Origin: Cucumis sativus
Lineage: Eukaryota > Streptophyta > Magnoliopsida > Cucurbitales > Cucurbitaceae
DNA: 64,000 nucleotides
NCBI RefSeq assembly: GCF_000004075.3
Contig: NC_026660.2
Coordinates: 12,028,001 to 12,092,000, forward strand
Direction: 5' to 3'
Shown: positions 20,168-34,136 of the stretch, piece by piece
Position numbering within the stretch: position 1 is the first letter of the stretch
How the letters are laid out: the number at the start of each line of letters is the position of its first letter
Made by a program: the position numbers and the translations under genes
Notes under the pieces: model-generated
Told to the model about the DNA's origin: nothing
The model's input: the letters and a program-made list of their open reading frames with translations, nothing else
The model's database searches: none

Positions 20168-23100
20168 AGTGTCACAATCGTAGCATTTCAACCTTGAGAC
20201 AGACGATTGTGCGGCACTTGTTCTAACTCACGAACAAGTCAGCCGATCAAAATCCAAGAGTTGTGGGTAACGTCGATGTATGTCGTAACCTTCCTTGGCG
20301 TTTTAGGGAAATTTTATTTATAAAACGCGGGAAGGAAAGAAATACATTGAAATAGACGTTACAATAAGCATTAAAGACTGTCAATTGCAAGTAAAAAAGG
20401 TTGCTTGCAAAGAGTACAACTAATGCTTGGGCGGGGATTCAACTAGTATGTCTCCCCTATAGTACATTTTAAACATTTTCTTCTCTGGCAGGCATGCATA
20501 TGAAAATGCCGAAACGTCACACCCAAGCTTTATGACCTAGAATGGAAAGCAAACACCTAAACTAGTTATGCAAAGTAAAGATGGGATAAACTAGGGGTAA
20601 TCGGAGCATATAACCAAAGGTAAACACACTTTGAAAAAATATGTCCGTGACACATAGCACTCGAGAGATTAGAGCTCAAAACTTTTGTGGTAGATTAATA
20701 ACTTCTTAATAAGATGAATTGATTATTCCCCCTTATAATGAATGCAATGATATGTACAATTTTACTCAATTCAAAGTTGCATTTGTAGAAAAATAGTAAT
20801 TAATTGCATATTTAGTTATCACCATTAGTTGTAATTAATGCATAGGTGTACCGTCTCGACTTATTGAGAACAAATTCGCGAGAAGATATCAAATACATAA
20901 TGAATATGTAAGCTAGCTAGGTGTTTTTGTATTTTTTTATTGCTAAAAAATTTATTTCACCCTGAATCTTTGACAATTTTTCAAACTCAAGAGATTTTGA
21001 AAAGACTAGAAAAATCACATTATGAAAAGTGGTAAAGAGAAGTGTTTATAAGCGTAAATATTTTGTTCATAGTCATTATTATTATATATGTTTATTTGGT
21101 AAACCACCCACACATGTGGGTTGGTCTAGCAAAACACACAACAAAGAAAGTGGATTGGGTAGGGGTCTTAGTGAAGATAGATTATTGTAAATTTTGGAAT
21201 AAGTCACAAACATATATGAAAGCTAATTAGTTGAATATATTAGCTTTTAATTGTGTAGTTGTTAGTGACATACGGTTGAAAAATAAAATTACTCTTGGTT
21301 ACTTATTATATTGAATTATTTAATCACTTTCTTTGTTGTGTTGCGGGAGAGAATTAGTTAATATGTATTTTTTGAAGGTTGAATTCTGTGTATATAATAC
21401 ATTTATGACTTATTGTTGAAGAATGAAAATACTACTGGTTGGAGAGTTTATTTTTGTTGATGAATCAGTCTTATTGAAATGGATGTAATGCAGAAAATGG
21501 AAAATGAGAAATGAAAATTCGTGATGCTAAAAGCATGTCAAGAGTTAAATATCGTGTTAAGTATCCATATATTTGACATAAATAAAATTTCAAGAGTAAG
21601 CAAATAGGATCGGAGTCAAAGAATTTTTTTTACCAATTTGACATGCGAAAAGAGTCAAATATACTATCTTACTTTACGTGTAATAAAAGTCAAGTATAAT
21701 ATATTACACTTAATTAACCGGTAAAAAAAAGTCAGGTACACTATTTACTTGACACAAAAAAATATATAATAAAAACTATTGCCAAATAACCGAGTTTGTA
21801 TGGTAAAACAAATTTGAAAAGTGAAGGTTAAAATAATTAATAATATTTTGAAATTTAATAACCAAATCACAATTTTGATTGATGGCATAAACACATCTTT
21901 AGTACTATTTCTTGACATAGTTGAATTAAGTTTCTATTTATTTTTTTTGTTTAGACCCCGTAGTTAAGTTTTACACATACATGTGTGTATATATATACAT
22001 ATTATTTATGTATTTGAGTAACCACATATATTGACATTGAATGAGTAACACAAATTGGAATTTTGCACTTCAAAGTGCTAGTTTTGTGTTGAAATTTCTT
22101 ACATAAAAACGACTTCATCATTGACCAATGATTATTAGATAAGGATTCACCCTGTTTTTACTAGACATGCCATGGCACCACGTACAACTAACATTAGTTA
22201 TTGATTATTAGATAAGATTCACCATTTTGAACTAAACATGCATCCACAATACACCAATATAATATATATACACATATATTGTTTAGATTATAAACCTGAA
22301 TTGTATATATTTGACTTACAAAATTAATCTCTAGTAACGCTTAATAAATTTTTATACTTAGGTTGAAGTTAAGTTAACTCATTTCAAAAACAATAATTGT
22401 AATATTAACAAAATTTAGGCTTCTTTTTTTTTTATTCACAGGCCTTTTGTACAAAACAGAAGTTTAAAAATGTATAGAATAAACTTGTAACTTAAATCTT
22501 CTTTCTCTTGTTTGTTTTAAATGGCTAGCTACATGTTGTTAAATATTAAAAAAAGAAACATGTGTCGTTACATATTAATCAATACATTGTCACTATATAG
22601 TATCATTAGAATCCATTATCAAAGCAAGGATTGATACAAGAAGTAAAAAGTGACAAATCAAAGTCAAAATTAGAGACACAATAAGTTGTTCCTAGTCACA
22701 ATTAGAGACATATGCAATGGATATCCCAAAAATTAATAAAATTTTGACAACAAATATCAACGATATAAAAAAGGAAAATTAAGTAGAAAGATGTTGAGAC
22801 AACCAACTATTCACTGTCACTGAAGAAATCTAATGGTTTTATGAAATTGATGGTTGCCAAACTTAATTAGAATATGTTAGCTTATATAACGAGTCTGATT
22901 TATGAAATTTCTATCAACCTATCTGTCTCATCAATATAGGGAAAGTGATGGAAAAGAAAATGTAAACACTAATCTATATAAATAAACTAATGACTAAAAC
23001 TAAAAAGTCACATATCTTTGGGAGGGGAAAGTGATGGAAATTGAGGAAAGTCAAATTAAAACACACCATTATTTTAAATAATTAGACAGTTCTAGTTTTC

Positions 23101-26100
23101 CCTTTCATGCAACAACAAGAAAATAATTTTCTATTTCTTTTTTAAAAAATATTTTTTATTTATTGCATTTTTAGTTGTTCAAATGAGAGTTTGCTCTGTG
23201 GTTAAAATTTTCCTTTCCGTCTTTTAAAAAGACTGAAGTTTGTGGTTTAATTAATTTAAACTAAAAAAATGAAAAAGAAAATTTTGTTTTTAAAATAATT
23301 TTTAATCACAAATCCAATCCAATCAACATTCAGGCTTTGAAACTATTTGCATTTTACAAAAAATACTAATTTTACGCTCATACAAAAGTCTAACCATTTA
23401 AAAGAAATAAAAATAAAAAATCTTCCATCAAAACTAATTACCTAAAATCTTATAATAAAAAAATTATGCTAATAGAACAAATGTAATAACAAATTTAAAA
23501 ACAGGTTATCGTCCTAAAAAAATCAACAATTTAAATATTTTTAGAAGAGTTAAATAGAAAAAAAAGAAAAGGAAAAAAAAAGAAAAGAAAAGATGTAGAC
23601 AAACAATATTTGAATGATGAGGTAATTAAATTGGTGGAGGTGAAGAAGGGAGACATGCAATTATTTCTTGCAAGGAGACAGAAATAAGAATAACACAAAG
23701 TTTCGTCTTTTTCATACACTGCAATCAATAAAGACAAAAAGAAGAAAAAAACCCTATTTTTACAATTAGTTTTCAAATTACTTCTTTTTTCCAAATATAT
23801 ATTTCTATACTTAATCCCAAAGTTCTTATTACATTATGTTTTCTTTTTAATTAATTCTCCAAAATGTTGCTAACATATACACACTATAGTTATCATATCA
23901 AAATATATATATACATAACAGTAACAAATGGAATTTTTTTTACATATTTGATACTTACCCTTTGATTTTGATATTCTTAAGTAGGGAAGCCACATTTAAA
24001 AATATATATAAAGAATTAAGAGTATGATACGAGAGAAGTAGAGAAATAGTCGATCTATTTTATATATAAAGAATTTGAATCCTCTTTTATTGTGAAATTT
24101 TTAACCTACTTCCTCAAAATGATCTATCTATTCGATTAACCAATTTTAATTATATTTTATTTCATAGAAGAGAGTACCCGTTAAGGCATTATGAGCTTGG
24201 ATATCACGTTTGATATATGAATTTCATCTCAAAATCATCTCATCTATCTTATAAAGTCTCACAAGTGGTAGAAAGAAAAATTATGATAATATAATGTAAA
24301 ATTAATTTACATATTTACCCTTTGGATATTTGTACTTTATTGAATGGAAATGGTCACGTTTTAATAAGGGTCTATATTAGTGGCTTATCAAGTATCAACT
24401 CAAGTGGCCCCTTTACAATACTTGATCACAATAATTCATATATTATTTATTATTTTAGTACAACAACAACTGCATGACACCAAATTAAACATTTAGGTAT
24501 GAAAGGAAAGTTATTAAGCCCATGGGCTATGTCGATGTATATATGCATGCATGATTTTAAAATTAGAATTTGATATCTAATCATTTGAAAAAATTGTATT
24601 TTATGGACCTTAAGTTTTAGAAAAGTGATTTTCGTAAACTCTTTAAATTTTAGAAGTGTTTCTTATCTTTACCCTTCTAGCTAATAAATAAATAAAATAA
24701 TTTCCTTTCACTCGTAAACGTGGTTATGTACCTAACACATTATCAAAGCAATCATTTTGGTAAAATATTGCGGGGTACTATATTGATATATTTATGTGAA
24801 ATTCAAGAGTTTTTGTCTTTAAAACAAATTGTCAATTGAATGATCGAATAATATTTATAAAAAGATGAATGCAACCAAAAAATGACAAAATCATGTCTAT
24901 CTAATTAGGATACCAAAATTTAAATGTAGTTTTTGCATTTATAAAATTGAAACCCTTATTAAGCCTTAATTTAAACTATTTTCATATACCTTATGTTTAA
25001 ATAAAGTGTTTTTTTTTTTTTTTGGTTGCATGACAAAGAAAAAGGAAAAGGAAAAAGAAAATTAAAAGTATATTTAATAGCGTACAATGAGATCTTAAGA
25101 TGTTAAGTTTTTACTTTATTCAATTAAGTTCGCTTTAGATTTACGATATATTCTTTTAATTTTTGAATATATTTTGTTGACATTTTTTTTTTTAATTGTA
25201 TGACATTTTGCACAGATTTTGAACCCTTCAATATCTTTAGGATGTTTTATCATCTTTTTTGGTGTGACACATATAGATGAAATAAATTTATTTTAAAAAC
25301 ATACAAGTCCAAAATTTGCTAAGGTCGGGACATTGTAATGACCAAATTAGTTTTGTTTAAGACGTTCTTTTAGAAAAATTACATCAGATGACAAAAACAT
25401 TTAGAAAAACACCGTTTGTATATTACGAATATGATAAATATAACAAGTAATTAGTGATATTAAACGTCTATTAAGATGACTATCAGAGGATTATCGACTT
25501 TTAAATTTATTACTTTTGCAATTTAGAAAATGGAGTCACATAGACTCTGTTATCATAAATATTATTATTATTTTTATTTTTTGCTATTTTTACCAGCCTC
25601 ACTTATTTTTAATATAAATTATTTGATTTAATTTATCTATTTTAAAGTAGTTTTAATTATCATTTAGTTTATTTTCTCTCATTCAATTTGCATACTTTAT
25701 ATTGTGGTTGGAATAACTTTTGGGAAATTCTATTTTTAAATATTCCTCTTCTTTTCATTAGAAAAATATTGTTCTTTTTTTCCTTAAAAACAATCATAAA
25801 AAAGTGAAAATTTTAATGTATATTTAGTATAAATTTTATATTAAAAAATAAAATTTTATTCAAAGAATAATAGAAAATACAAACTATATTTATAGTTTAT
25901 GAAAAAAAAATGACAAAAACTCTAGGATATTTTTCAATTTTCTTTTAAAAATGTTAAATAACTTTTTTTTAAAAAAAAGGCTAAATAGTTTTTTTAATTT
26001 AGAAAATGAATAATGGAGAATGTTTCTTTCCAAGTAAACAATGAATAACATTGCTGGAGGTTAGCCGTACACAAAAAATTCGTGGCGAACCACCGATCGT

Positions 26101-29100
26101 AGTATCTTATCCACACCACTTTTACTTTTTATTTTATTTACTTTCATACACCTTTTTTTTTTATATATATATTATTTTTCTATAAAATTATTTAATTTTA
26201 AAGTTTTGTCAGTAACAATTGAATCTTTTATAGTTTACAATAAATAATAGATTTTCAACCAACCATTTACATGGATAAGAAATTTATATATTTTTCTTTT
26301 TGGTTTCTTGTTTTTATTAAAAAATAATAAATAAAAACAAGTTCTGATTTTTTTAAAATAATAAAATAAATTTAATTCTATATTCAATTGCATATATGAT
26401 AGAAGACTATCAGTGATAAAATTTGCTATAAATTATAATATTCTGTAAAATCTACTATTTTTCAAAATTCTTTATATTTTAAAAATAGTTTTTTTATTTA
26501 ACTTATTGTATGAATGTAGCATCATTGAGGTAATAACTATTATATAATTATAATAATAATCTCTTACTAAAGTAAATCCTATTTGTAGTTTATTTTATAA
26601 CTCTCATTTAAAAAAAGATTGTCGGTTGGTAAAATAGTGAATGAATTTATGGATTGGTAAGAATATTGAACGGCATAAATATCAATTCATAATTGTGTTC
26701 AATGTTACACGTGGCCATCAATGTATGTATTGGAGGTTGTGGCTGCACTAATTTTCCATGAACTTTAGATATTAAGTTTAAATTCTATTTTGGTGCCTTA
26801 ATTTTTTATCTTATTATATTTTGATATCTAACCTTTTTCAAACTTATGTTTTGGTTTTCAACTTTTAAAAATACTTGTTTTTGGTTATTATATTTAGAAT
26901 TTCGTTAATGAAAGGGTGATGTGATTTTTCTATATTTTGATACTTACGCTAATTTATCATATTAATTAAAATGATTAATTGTGATAATATTTGTATGCTA
27001 TTTCGTAGATATGAGAATTGGCAAAAGTAACACACTTTTGGTTTTACATCTCATAAGTAGTACACTTTTAAAAAAAACGTGAACAATTTTGATCGACCTC
27101 AACACGAGATTTTTCTTTAATTTTTAAAAAATAATTTCAACATCCTTTCTCAGTCCATCTTGATTGAACTCGACACTGAGATTTTGAGTTTTGTTTTTAA
27201 ATTTCAAAATAAGGGGTATTCTCAAATAACCAAAGTAGTAGAACATTTGATATTTGTAAACCTTAAACTCTGTGCTCATTTCGACTAAGACAAAACGTGT
27301 TTGCTCCTAAAATTGAAGTGATTTAACTGATTTTGTATGCTCAGATTTCAAAAAGTCACCTTCAAGCTTAAATATGGGAAGGTAATTTACTTTGAATGAT
27401 TTCATAGTTTATGACTATATTTTAAGTTATGTTATAGTGTTTTTTGTGAAATCTGAAGCATTTGAGCATATATGCAATTGGATATAGAATTAAATTTTAA
27501 GTTAAGGCGTGCGGTTTCTTTTGATGAATCTTGACAATTTCATCAATCTAGATTTGTGTAGATGAAGAATCTTAGCCAAGATTAATGAATTGCTCTGAGA
27601 TTTGTTGAATGAGTTCCAAAATTTGTTGCATTTCATGTGCATTTTGTGGGGTAATTTCGAGGACGAGTCCGAAATTGGCCTGAGACACATCATAGAATGC
27701 ATATAAAATCCTTATCTTGTGGCATCCTGGTGCAATAATGTTGCTCAAGTTTCATTGTTAATTCTTGTTATTCTCGTCTAAGATTGACTCAAGTTTTAAG
27801 ACACAATTACCAATCTCGATAGAGAACAACATGGATCAATAACTTATACAGTAAAGTCCTTTTTAGCCCTTCTTTGAACTACTTTTTCAACCTAATCTAG
27901 TCTTTAACTAGTCTCAAATCCAACTCATCCACTTGTTTCATTGGAAGGCTTAGAAATGCTACAGTTTAGAGTTTACAAGTGTAGTGTTGACCACACACAT
28001 TCTAATGTTTAAGTCAAGCATAGTGAAAGAGTATGAAAGTTAGAGAAAGTTCAAGAGTCGAATTCAAATTGCATCGTATGAAGTTATAATGATGAATTTG
28101 TAGAGAAAATTGGCCTAAAGCATTATCTAGGATTTTAAAGTCACCTTAGAATAATTAGATGACCAACTGGTCCAAAAGGCATGCTCAATTTCCTGTGGTA
28201 GACTATATCTCGGGCTTAAAGTGTTTGAGTCATGCGTAAAATATGCTCCATTGGACATTTGAAAAGGGGACATTCTTTGAATTTAGCTTAGGGGCATTTT
28301 TTTTTTTTATAATTCACCCTAATTTTAGTAATAAAATTGTTGTGTCTATAATACTTGTTTATGAAAAAAAAAATATTATTAATTTAATTAATTGTAGCAA
28401 AAATTAACTTTTAGTAACCAAATTAATATTTATTAAAAATATGAAAACTAAAATTGAAAAACCAAAACTGCAGTGAAAAATTAAACAAATTTAAAATTAC
28501 GATCAAAATATGATTTCAATCATATAACAAATTGTTTGTTTAACAAACAATTTACACTTGATTATTTTTTTTTAAAAAAAGATAAATATTTTGTAAACTT
28601 TGCAAAATTTGACAAATATATATGATAAATAAATGCATTCAACAGGTTTATTCTAAAAAAAAAGAAGTGAAAAAAAAAGTGAAAAGCAAATAACGTCAGA
28701 AGTATACGGATACATCACTCACGTGAAGTGAACAAGAGAGAGGAGACACGTGGACCAGTTTGAAAGCTCGTCCATTTACCTTTTACCAAAATAACCAATT
28801 TCCACTCCATTATTAACACTTACTGACAAATATGTTATTCTAACCTTTATATTTCCATTTCATCCAATTATACTTCAATTTTTAATCATATACATTTTAC
28901 AATTCTTTTTCTTTCTTTTTTGTTTTTACTTATATTTAACATCTTTTATAAATGTAAAATAATTATAAAACATTAATATGAAGCAATTAGATGTGAAAGA
29001 CATTGTGTTGTTTTTCATTAATATTTTGGTTTATTTTATTATATTTGAAAATGAATAACATTTTAAAATCATCTACTAACATCAACATTTTATCATATTT

Positions 29101-29510
29101 ATATTGATTTTTTATTTTGTAAAGTTAAGACGTAAACATGTTCTACTTGAGACAACATTATCTTTTAAAAAAGATACAACCATTTTAGAGAATAAAACTA
29201 AAGATATAGAAATAACTTTCACAAAATAAGAATATCTAATAGAGTACAAATAAACATCTACAATAGAATGATCACCATGACATAGTATTCAACCTTACCG
29301 TAACGAAGAAAACTCACATCAACCATCACTCAGACAGCAAAATTTATTCTTTTATTCTTTTATTTTTATTTTTTTTATAACTATGAGAAATATGTATTTT
29401 TGTTTTGATTTCGTATTCTTAACCCTAGGGAGTGCTGAGTCAGCAGTTCTAAGCTTTTTCAAAGGGATAAACCCAAAATGGAAACGAGGACCGAAAGACG
29501 AACCAAATGA
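20168..29510. other. Long gene-poor AT-rich intergenic region
   Basis: More than 9 kb with no frame showing protein-like composition. It holds A/T runs, short AT microsatellites and dispersed simple sequence. The 27500-28250 stretch is less AT-biased. Its minus strand contains a short Gln/Glu-rich frame (27502-27702 region) that could be an old retroelement scrap but matches nothing I recognise. Confidence 0.5.
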
Positions 29511-29513
29511 AAA

Positions 29514-29633
29514 CACGTGGTGGTACATAGTACCTTTGACTGTGGTCCCGGACCCACGTAAAATACGGACTGGATAATAGATTAATACCACCAAAACGAC
29601 GACGTCTTGAAGGGGATCATCCCGTTATAAATT
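29514..29633 (+). promoter_or_regulatory. Candidate asparagine synthetase promoter: G-box, ACGT element, TATA
   Basis: A G-box CACGTG(G) at 29514-29519, a palindromic GACGTC at 29601-29606 and a TATA box TATAAATT at 29626-29633 lie in order, with the start codon 95 bp after the TATA box. Arabidopsis ASN1 (DIN6) is known to be driven by C/S1-group bZIP factors through ACGT-core sites under dark and low-sugar conditions, so the same control is plausible here. This is inferred from motifs only. Confidence 0.6.
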
Positions 29634-29727
29634 GGTTGCCTTAGCAGCGGAGTTTTTGAACATTTTTCCAACCATCGTTTTTACGTCTTATTCATCGTCT
29701 CTCCCATTCTTTTTTCTTAAACTCAAA

Positions 29728-32700
29728 ATGTGTGGAATTCTCGCCGTTCTTGGTTGCTCCGATGATTCTCAGGCCAAACGTGTTCGTGTCCTTGAACTCT
29801 CTCGCCGGCAAGTCCCCTCTCTTATATATTATTCTTCTCCCTGCATTTCATTTTCTTTTAACATTCTTGTTCAAATCCTGGATTTTAAACAAAAACAACG
29901 ATGCCATACAAATCGTGGATGGATGGTTCCAGATTATGTTTTTTTGTTTTTTTGTTTTTTTTTATATTTTTTGAGGGGAGTGAGTGCAAATATGTTACGT
30001 TGGTGTAAGCCTAAGGGGTATGGTTTTGGTAGAGAAACATGCAAAATATACAACAGAATATTTAAGGCTAATGGTTATGTTTAGAAAATATATAATAATA
30101 TAACTACCAACTCTTAATCATTCGAAAGTTAAGTTAAAAGCATGGTGTTGAGGACAAAAAACAGAAAAAGAAGAAGAAGAAGTTAAAACCATCTCTCTCT
30201 CTCTCATGTCTAATAAACGTGTAAGTGTGACTTTTTATCTTTCTTTTCTTTTTTTCAAATTTGGCCATTATTATATCTATAATACTGTTTTCTTTTTATA
30301 TCTCTCCATAATTTACATATTGGTTCAATTTTAAAAAATTTAAAACTTTTTAAATGGTATGTTTTTTTATTAGGTCCACCTTTAATAAAAATTGAGTTAG
30401 AAAATTAGAGGTGGTAACTTACGAAGTTAGGTTGACTTGGCTCTATTATATATATATAAACATAAAACGTATATACCTGAAAATACATTTGCAATAATAT
30501 GAAAATAAAAATTTATCTCTAACCAGGTTGGGTTTTTTTTATTAGGATTTATTTAACTAATTTTGTTTGGTCAATCTATTATTTAAGGTAGATGGTATTA
30601 GAGGGTCTAGAATATCGTGCGTTAGAGCGGAGAATGGATGAAGCTTAAACTTGAATCTATTGTAGACGGAAAGACTAATATAATGAGTATAAAGTTGAGG
30701 GTAGACTTAAGCTTACTAACTAGTATACTAAACGTATGAGGGATGGTATGTTGTTGAACAATTTAGAGATGGAAAAGGAAGTTTTTATGATTAATTGAAT
30801 TAATTGGAGCAGGATTGATATTAATTAATTAACTATGTGTGTTGGTTTGACAGATTGAAACACCGTGGCCCAGATTGGAGTGGGCTTTACCAACACAAAG
30901 ATTGCTATTTAGCTCATCAACGTTTAGCCATTATCGATCCTGCTTCTGGTGATCAACCTCTCTACAATGAAGACCAGTCCGTCGTTGTCACGGTACGCCT
31001 CCTCAACTTCTTCGACTTCCTTGTAATGATTTAAGAAAAAAAAAAAAAAACTGTTTTTCCATGAAGTATACTTTCGTGTAAACACTCTTGATAATAACTC
31101 CTTACACATTCGTGTTTGACAACTCTTTTTCAGAAAAAGAGATTTTATAAAGTACCTTTCAAACACTCACCTTAAAAAGGTGGTGAACTCACAGAATAAG
31201 ACCGCACCTAATTTTGTGATACTTCTCAACGCCTGGAGCCCTACACCTTTGGACTTTTTCATTCTGATTTCAAAAGCCTAATAATTACGGGTTTTTCTTC
31301 TTTTGATAAGAAGTTTTTTACCTCTCTATTTCTATAATGTACTACTTTGTATATATAACATGGAGAGTTCGCGCTTCTTCTTTTACACCTCACGCTTAAG
31401 CCTCAGAAGAGTATATTGCGCGCCTTGAGCTTTAAAGATCCGTGGTTTTTATGTAAAAGTTCTTTTTTTTTTTTTATATAATTTATGGGTGTGTTATGTT
31501 TCTTCAAATGAGAGATTTGAGAGGTGAAAAATAGGTACACAAATATAAACGCTATCTTATCATGTTAATGTGTAAAAGTTTTTACTTGGAAACAGGTAAA
31601 TGGAGAGATATACAACCATGAGGAGTTGAGGAAGAAATTGAGGAACCACAAAATTCGAACTGGAAGTGACTGCGATGTTATCTCGCATTTGGTATTAATA
31701 CATATGATTATGAGAATATGTTTTCTTGGAAATGATACGATTTTCCATGATTTACCCGTTCAATGTGAGATTAGATTATGATAATTTTATTTCTTGGTGT
31801 GTACGTAGTATGAAGAATATGGAGAGAATTTTGTGGATATGCTTGATGGAATGTTCTCTTTCGTGCTGTTGGACACGCGTGACAACAGTTTCGTTGTTGC
31901 TCGTGATGCGATTGGGATTACTTCCCTTTACATTGGATGGGGACTCGATGGTAATTGAAATAATTCTGAATCTCATTTGCTCGTCTTGAAGTTCAATGGA
32001 CAAACGTTCTTCTAATACACTTCGATTTTGATTATGTCAGGCTCTGTTTGGATATCTTCAGAACTCAAAGGTCTGAATGATGATTGTGAACATTTTGAGA
32101 CCTTTCCACCAGGTCACCTCTACTCTAGCAAGGAAGCTAAATTCAAAAGATGGTATAATCCAACTTGGTTTTCTGAGGATATTCCATCAACTCCATATGA
32201 TCCACTTGTTTTGAGACGCGCATTTGAGAACGTATGAATTAGTGTGGTGGATTTGAAGACACATTACTATGTTTTTAACATCTTTTTGAAATTTTATTGA
32301 GTAACGAGCTTACATGCTAGCAAATTTTTGTAGGCTGTGATCAAAAGGTTGATGACTGATGTTCCTTTTGGAGTTTTACTGTCTGGTGGCCTTGATTCAT
32401 CATTGGTTGCCTCTATCACAGCTCGTCACTTAACTGGCACAAGAGCTGCCAAGCATTGGGGTACACAACTCCATTCTTTCTGTGTTGGTCTTGAGGTTGG
32501 TTTCTTTTTCTTAGTCTTGCTGCTCCTACAATTATTGATTGTGGACATATTCTCGTAGGCAATAACATTTGTCCTCTACTGTTCAGGGTTCACCAGATTT
32601 GAAGGCTGCTAGAGAAGTTGCTGATTTTTTGGGAACTGTCCACCATGAGTTTCATTTCACAGTTCAAGTATGACATACTCTTAATTCAACAACCAAATAT

Positions 32701-34136
32701 ACAATCTCCACTTTCCTTGACCTATAATTTTGACATATTTATTTTCTTTTATAATAGGATGGGATTGATGCCATTGAAGATGTTATCTACCATATAGAAA
32801 CATATGATGTAACTACAATCAGGGCAAGCACACCCATGTATCTTATGGCACGAAAGATTAAGTCACTAGGAGTAAAGATGGTGATATCTGGTGAAGGCGC
32901 TGATGAGATTTTTGGTGGATACTTGTACTTCCACAAGGCTCCTAATAAGGAAGAGTTTCACCGTGAAAGTTGTCGCAAGGTATATGATTTTATGAAGAGC
33001 ACTACTTGATCTTCATAAGGTCAAGGATGAGGGAAATTGCATCCATATCAGAAACCTCTTTGTTTTCCCTTTGCAGATAAAGGCACTTCACATGTATGAT
33101 TGCTTAAGAGCAAACAAGGCAACTTCAGCATGGGGCTTGGAAGTTCGAGTTCCATTTTTAGATAAGGAATTTATTAATGTTGCAATGGCTATTGATCCAG
33201 AATGGAAAATGGTAGAGAAATAAACTTCAGAATATCTATCAAAATTAGCTTTTCCCCTAAATCTTCAAGTCCTTTCTTGTTTCTCATTTTATCTTCTAAT
33301 CTATTTCAGATCAAACGTGATCAAGGTCGAATTGAAAAATGGGTTCTTAGGAGAGCTTTCGATGATGAGCAACAACCTTATCTCCCCAAGGTATTTGAAA
33401 AAAAAGAACTCTCTAGTAGTATACAAAAACTATAACTTCAATAAGAATGTAACGCTTTGTTCTTGTCCACAGCATGTTTTATACAGGCAAAAGGAACAAT
33501 TTAGTGATGGTGTTGGATATAGTTGGATCGATGGCCTTAAAGCACATGCTGCTCAACATGTAATTTGATAAACCCGTTGTTTCCTATTTAGCCTTTGAGC
33601 CCATTTGATGTTTTTGTTGAAGAATGAAGTTTAGAAATCTAATCTTTTGGAAGTTTTGTTTATATGCTTGATGATGAATGTTCAATACATGCTTTTAGGT
33701 GACTGATAAAATGATGTTGAATGCTGAACACATCTTCCCCCAAAATACTCCAACATCAAAGGAAGCCTACTACTACAGAACCATATTTGAGAGGTTCTTC
33801 CCACAGGTAATTTACTTCCATCAACAACAGTGTTAACTGTTAAACATTCTTAGTAAATTCAATTAACCTTGTTTTGCACATTGTATGGCTTTACAGAACT
33901 CAGCTCGTCTGACTGTTCCGGGAGGACCAAGCATCGCTTGCAGCACGGCAAAGGCTGTCGAATGGGACGCTGCTTGGTCCAAAAATCTTGATCCTTCAGG
34001 TAGAGCTGCACTTGGAGTTCATGCTGCAGCTTATGGGGATGAGACAAATGGTGTAAACAACGTCGCCCCACCGAAGATAATCGATAGCATTCCGAGAATG
34101 GAGGTTAGTACTCCGGGAGTAAAAATCCTTAGCTAG
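29728..34136 (+). CDS. ASN1: Asparagine synthetase (glutamine-hydrolysing), 13 exons
   Basis: Transfers glutamine amide nitrogen to aspartate with ATP, producing asparagine for nitrogen storage and transport in the cytosol. Exons: 29728-29807, 30854-30992, 31596-31691, 31809-31950, 32041-32231, 32334-32495, 32587-32667, 32758-32979, 33077-33211, 33310-33390, 33473-33559, 33699-33806, 33897-34136. Phases close to 587 residues, against 584 for Arabidopsis ASN1. The protein starts [10 protein letters not shown], so after Met removal Cys2 is the amidotransferase nucleophile. The synthetase half shows the ATP-pyrophosphatase loop SGGLDSS (233-239) and SGEGADE (341-347). Intron 1 fits only a GC donor (CGCCG|GCAAGT); all others are GT-AG. 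The last exon encodes a divergent tail ending KILS. The gene converges with the IDM1-like gene downstream. The symbol is given by family resemblance, and ASN2/ASN3-type orthology was not tested. Confidence 0.95.

Noticed and set aside
27502..27702. 66-codon minus-strand frame in the gene-poor region
   Set aside because: Short, with no recognisable domain, splice partners or promoter; at most an old retroelement scrap.
29352..29594. Overlapping frames on both strands just upstream of asparagine synthetase
   Set aside because: They cover the G-box region of the promoter, overlap each other and match nothing.
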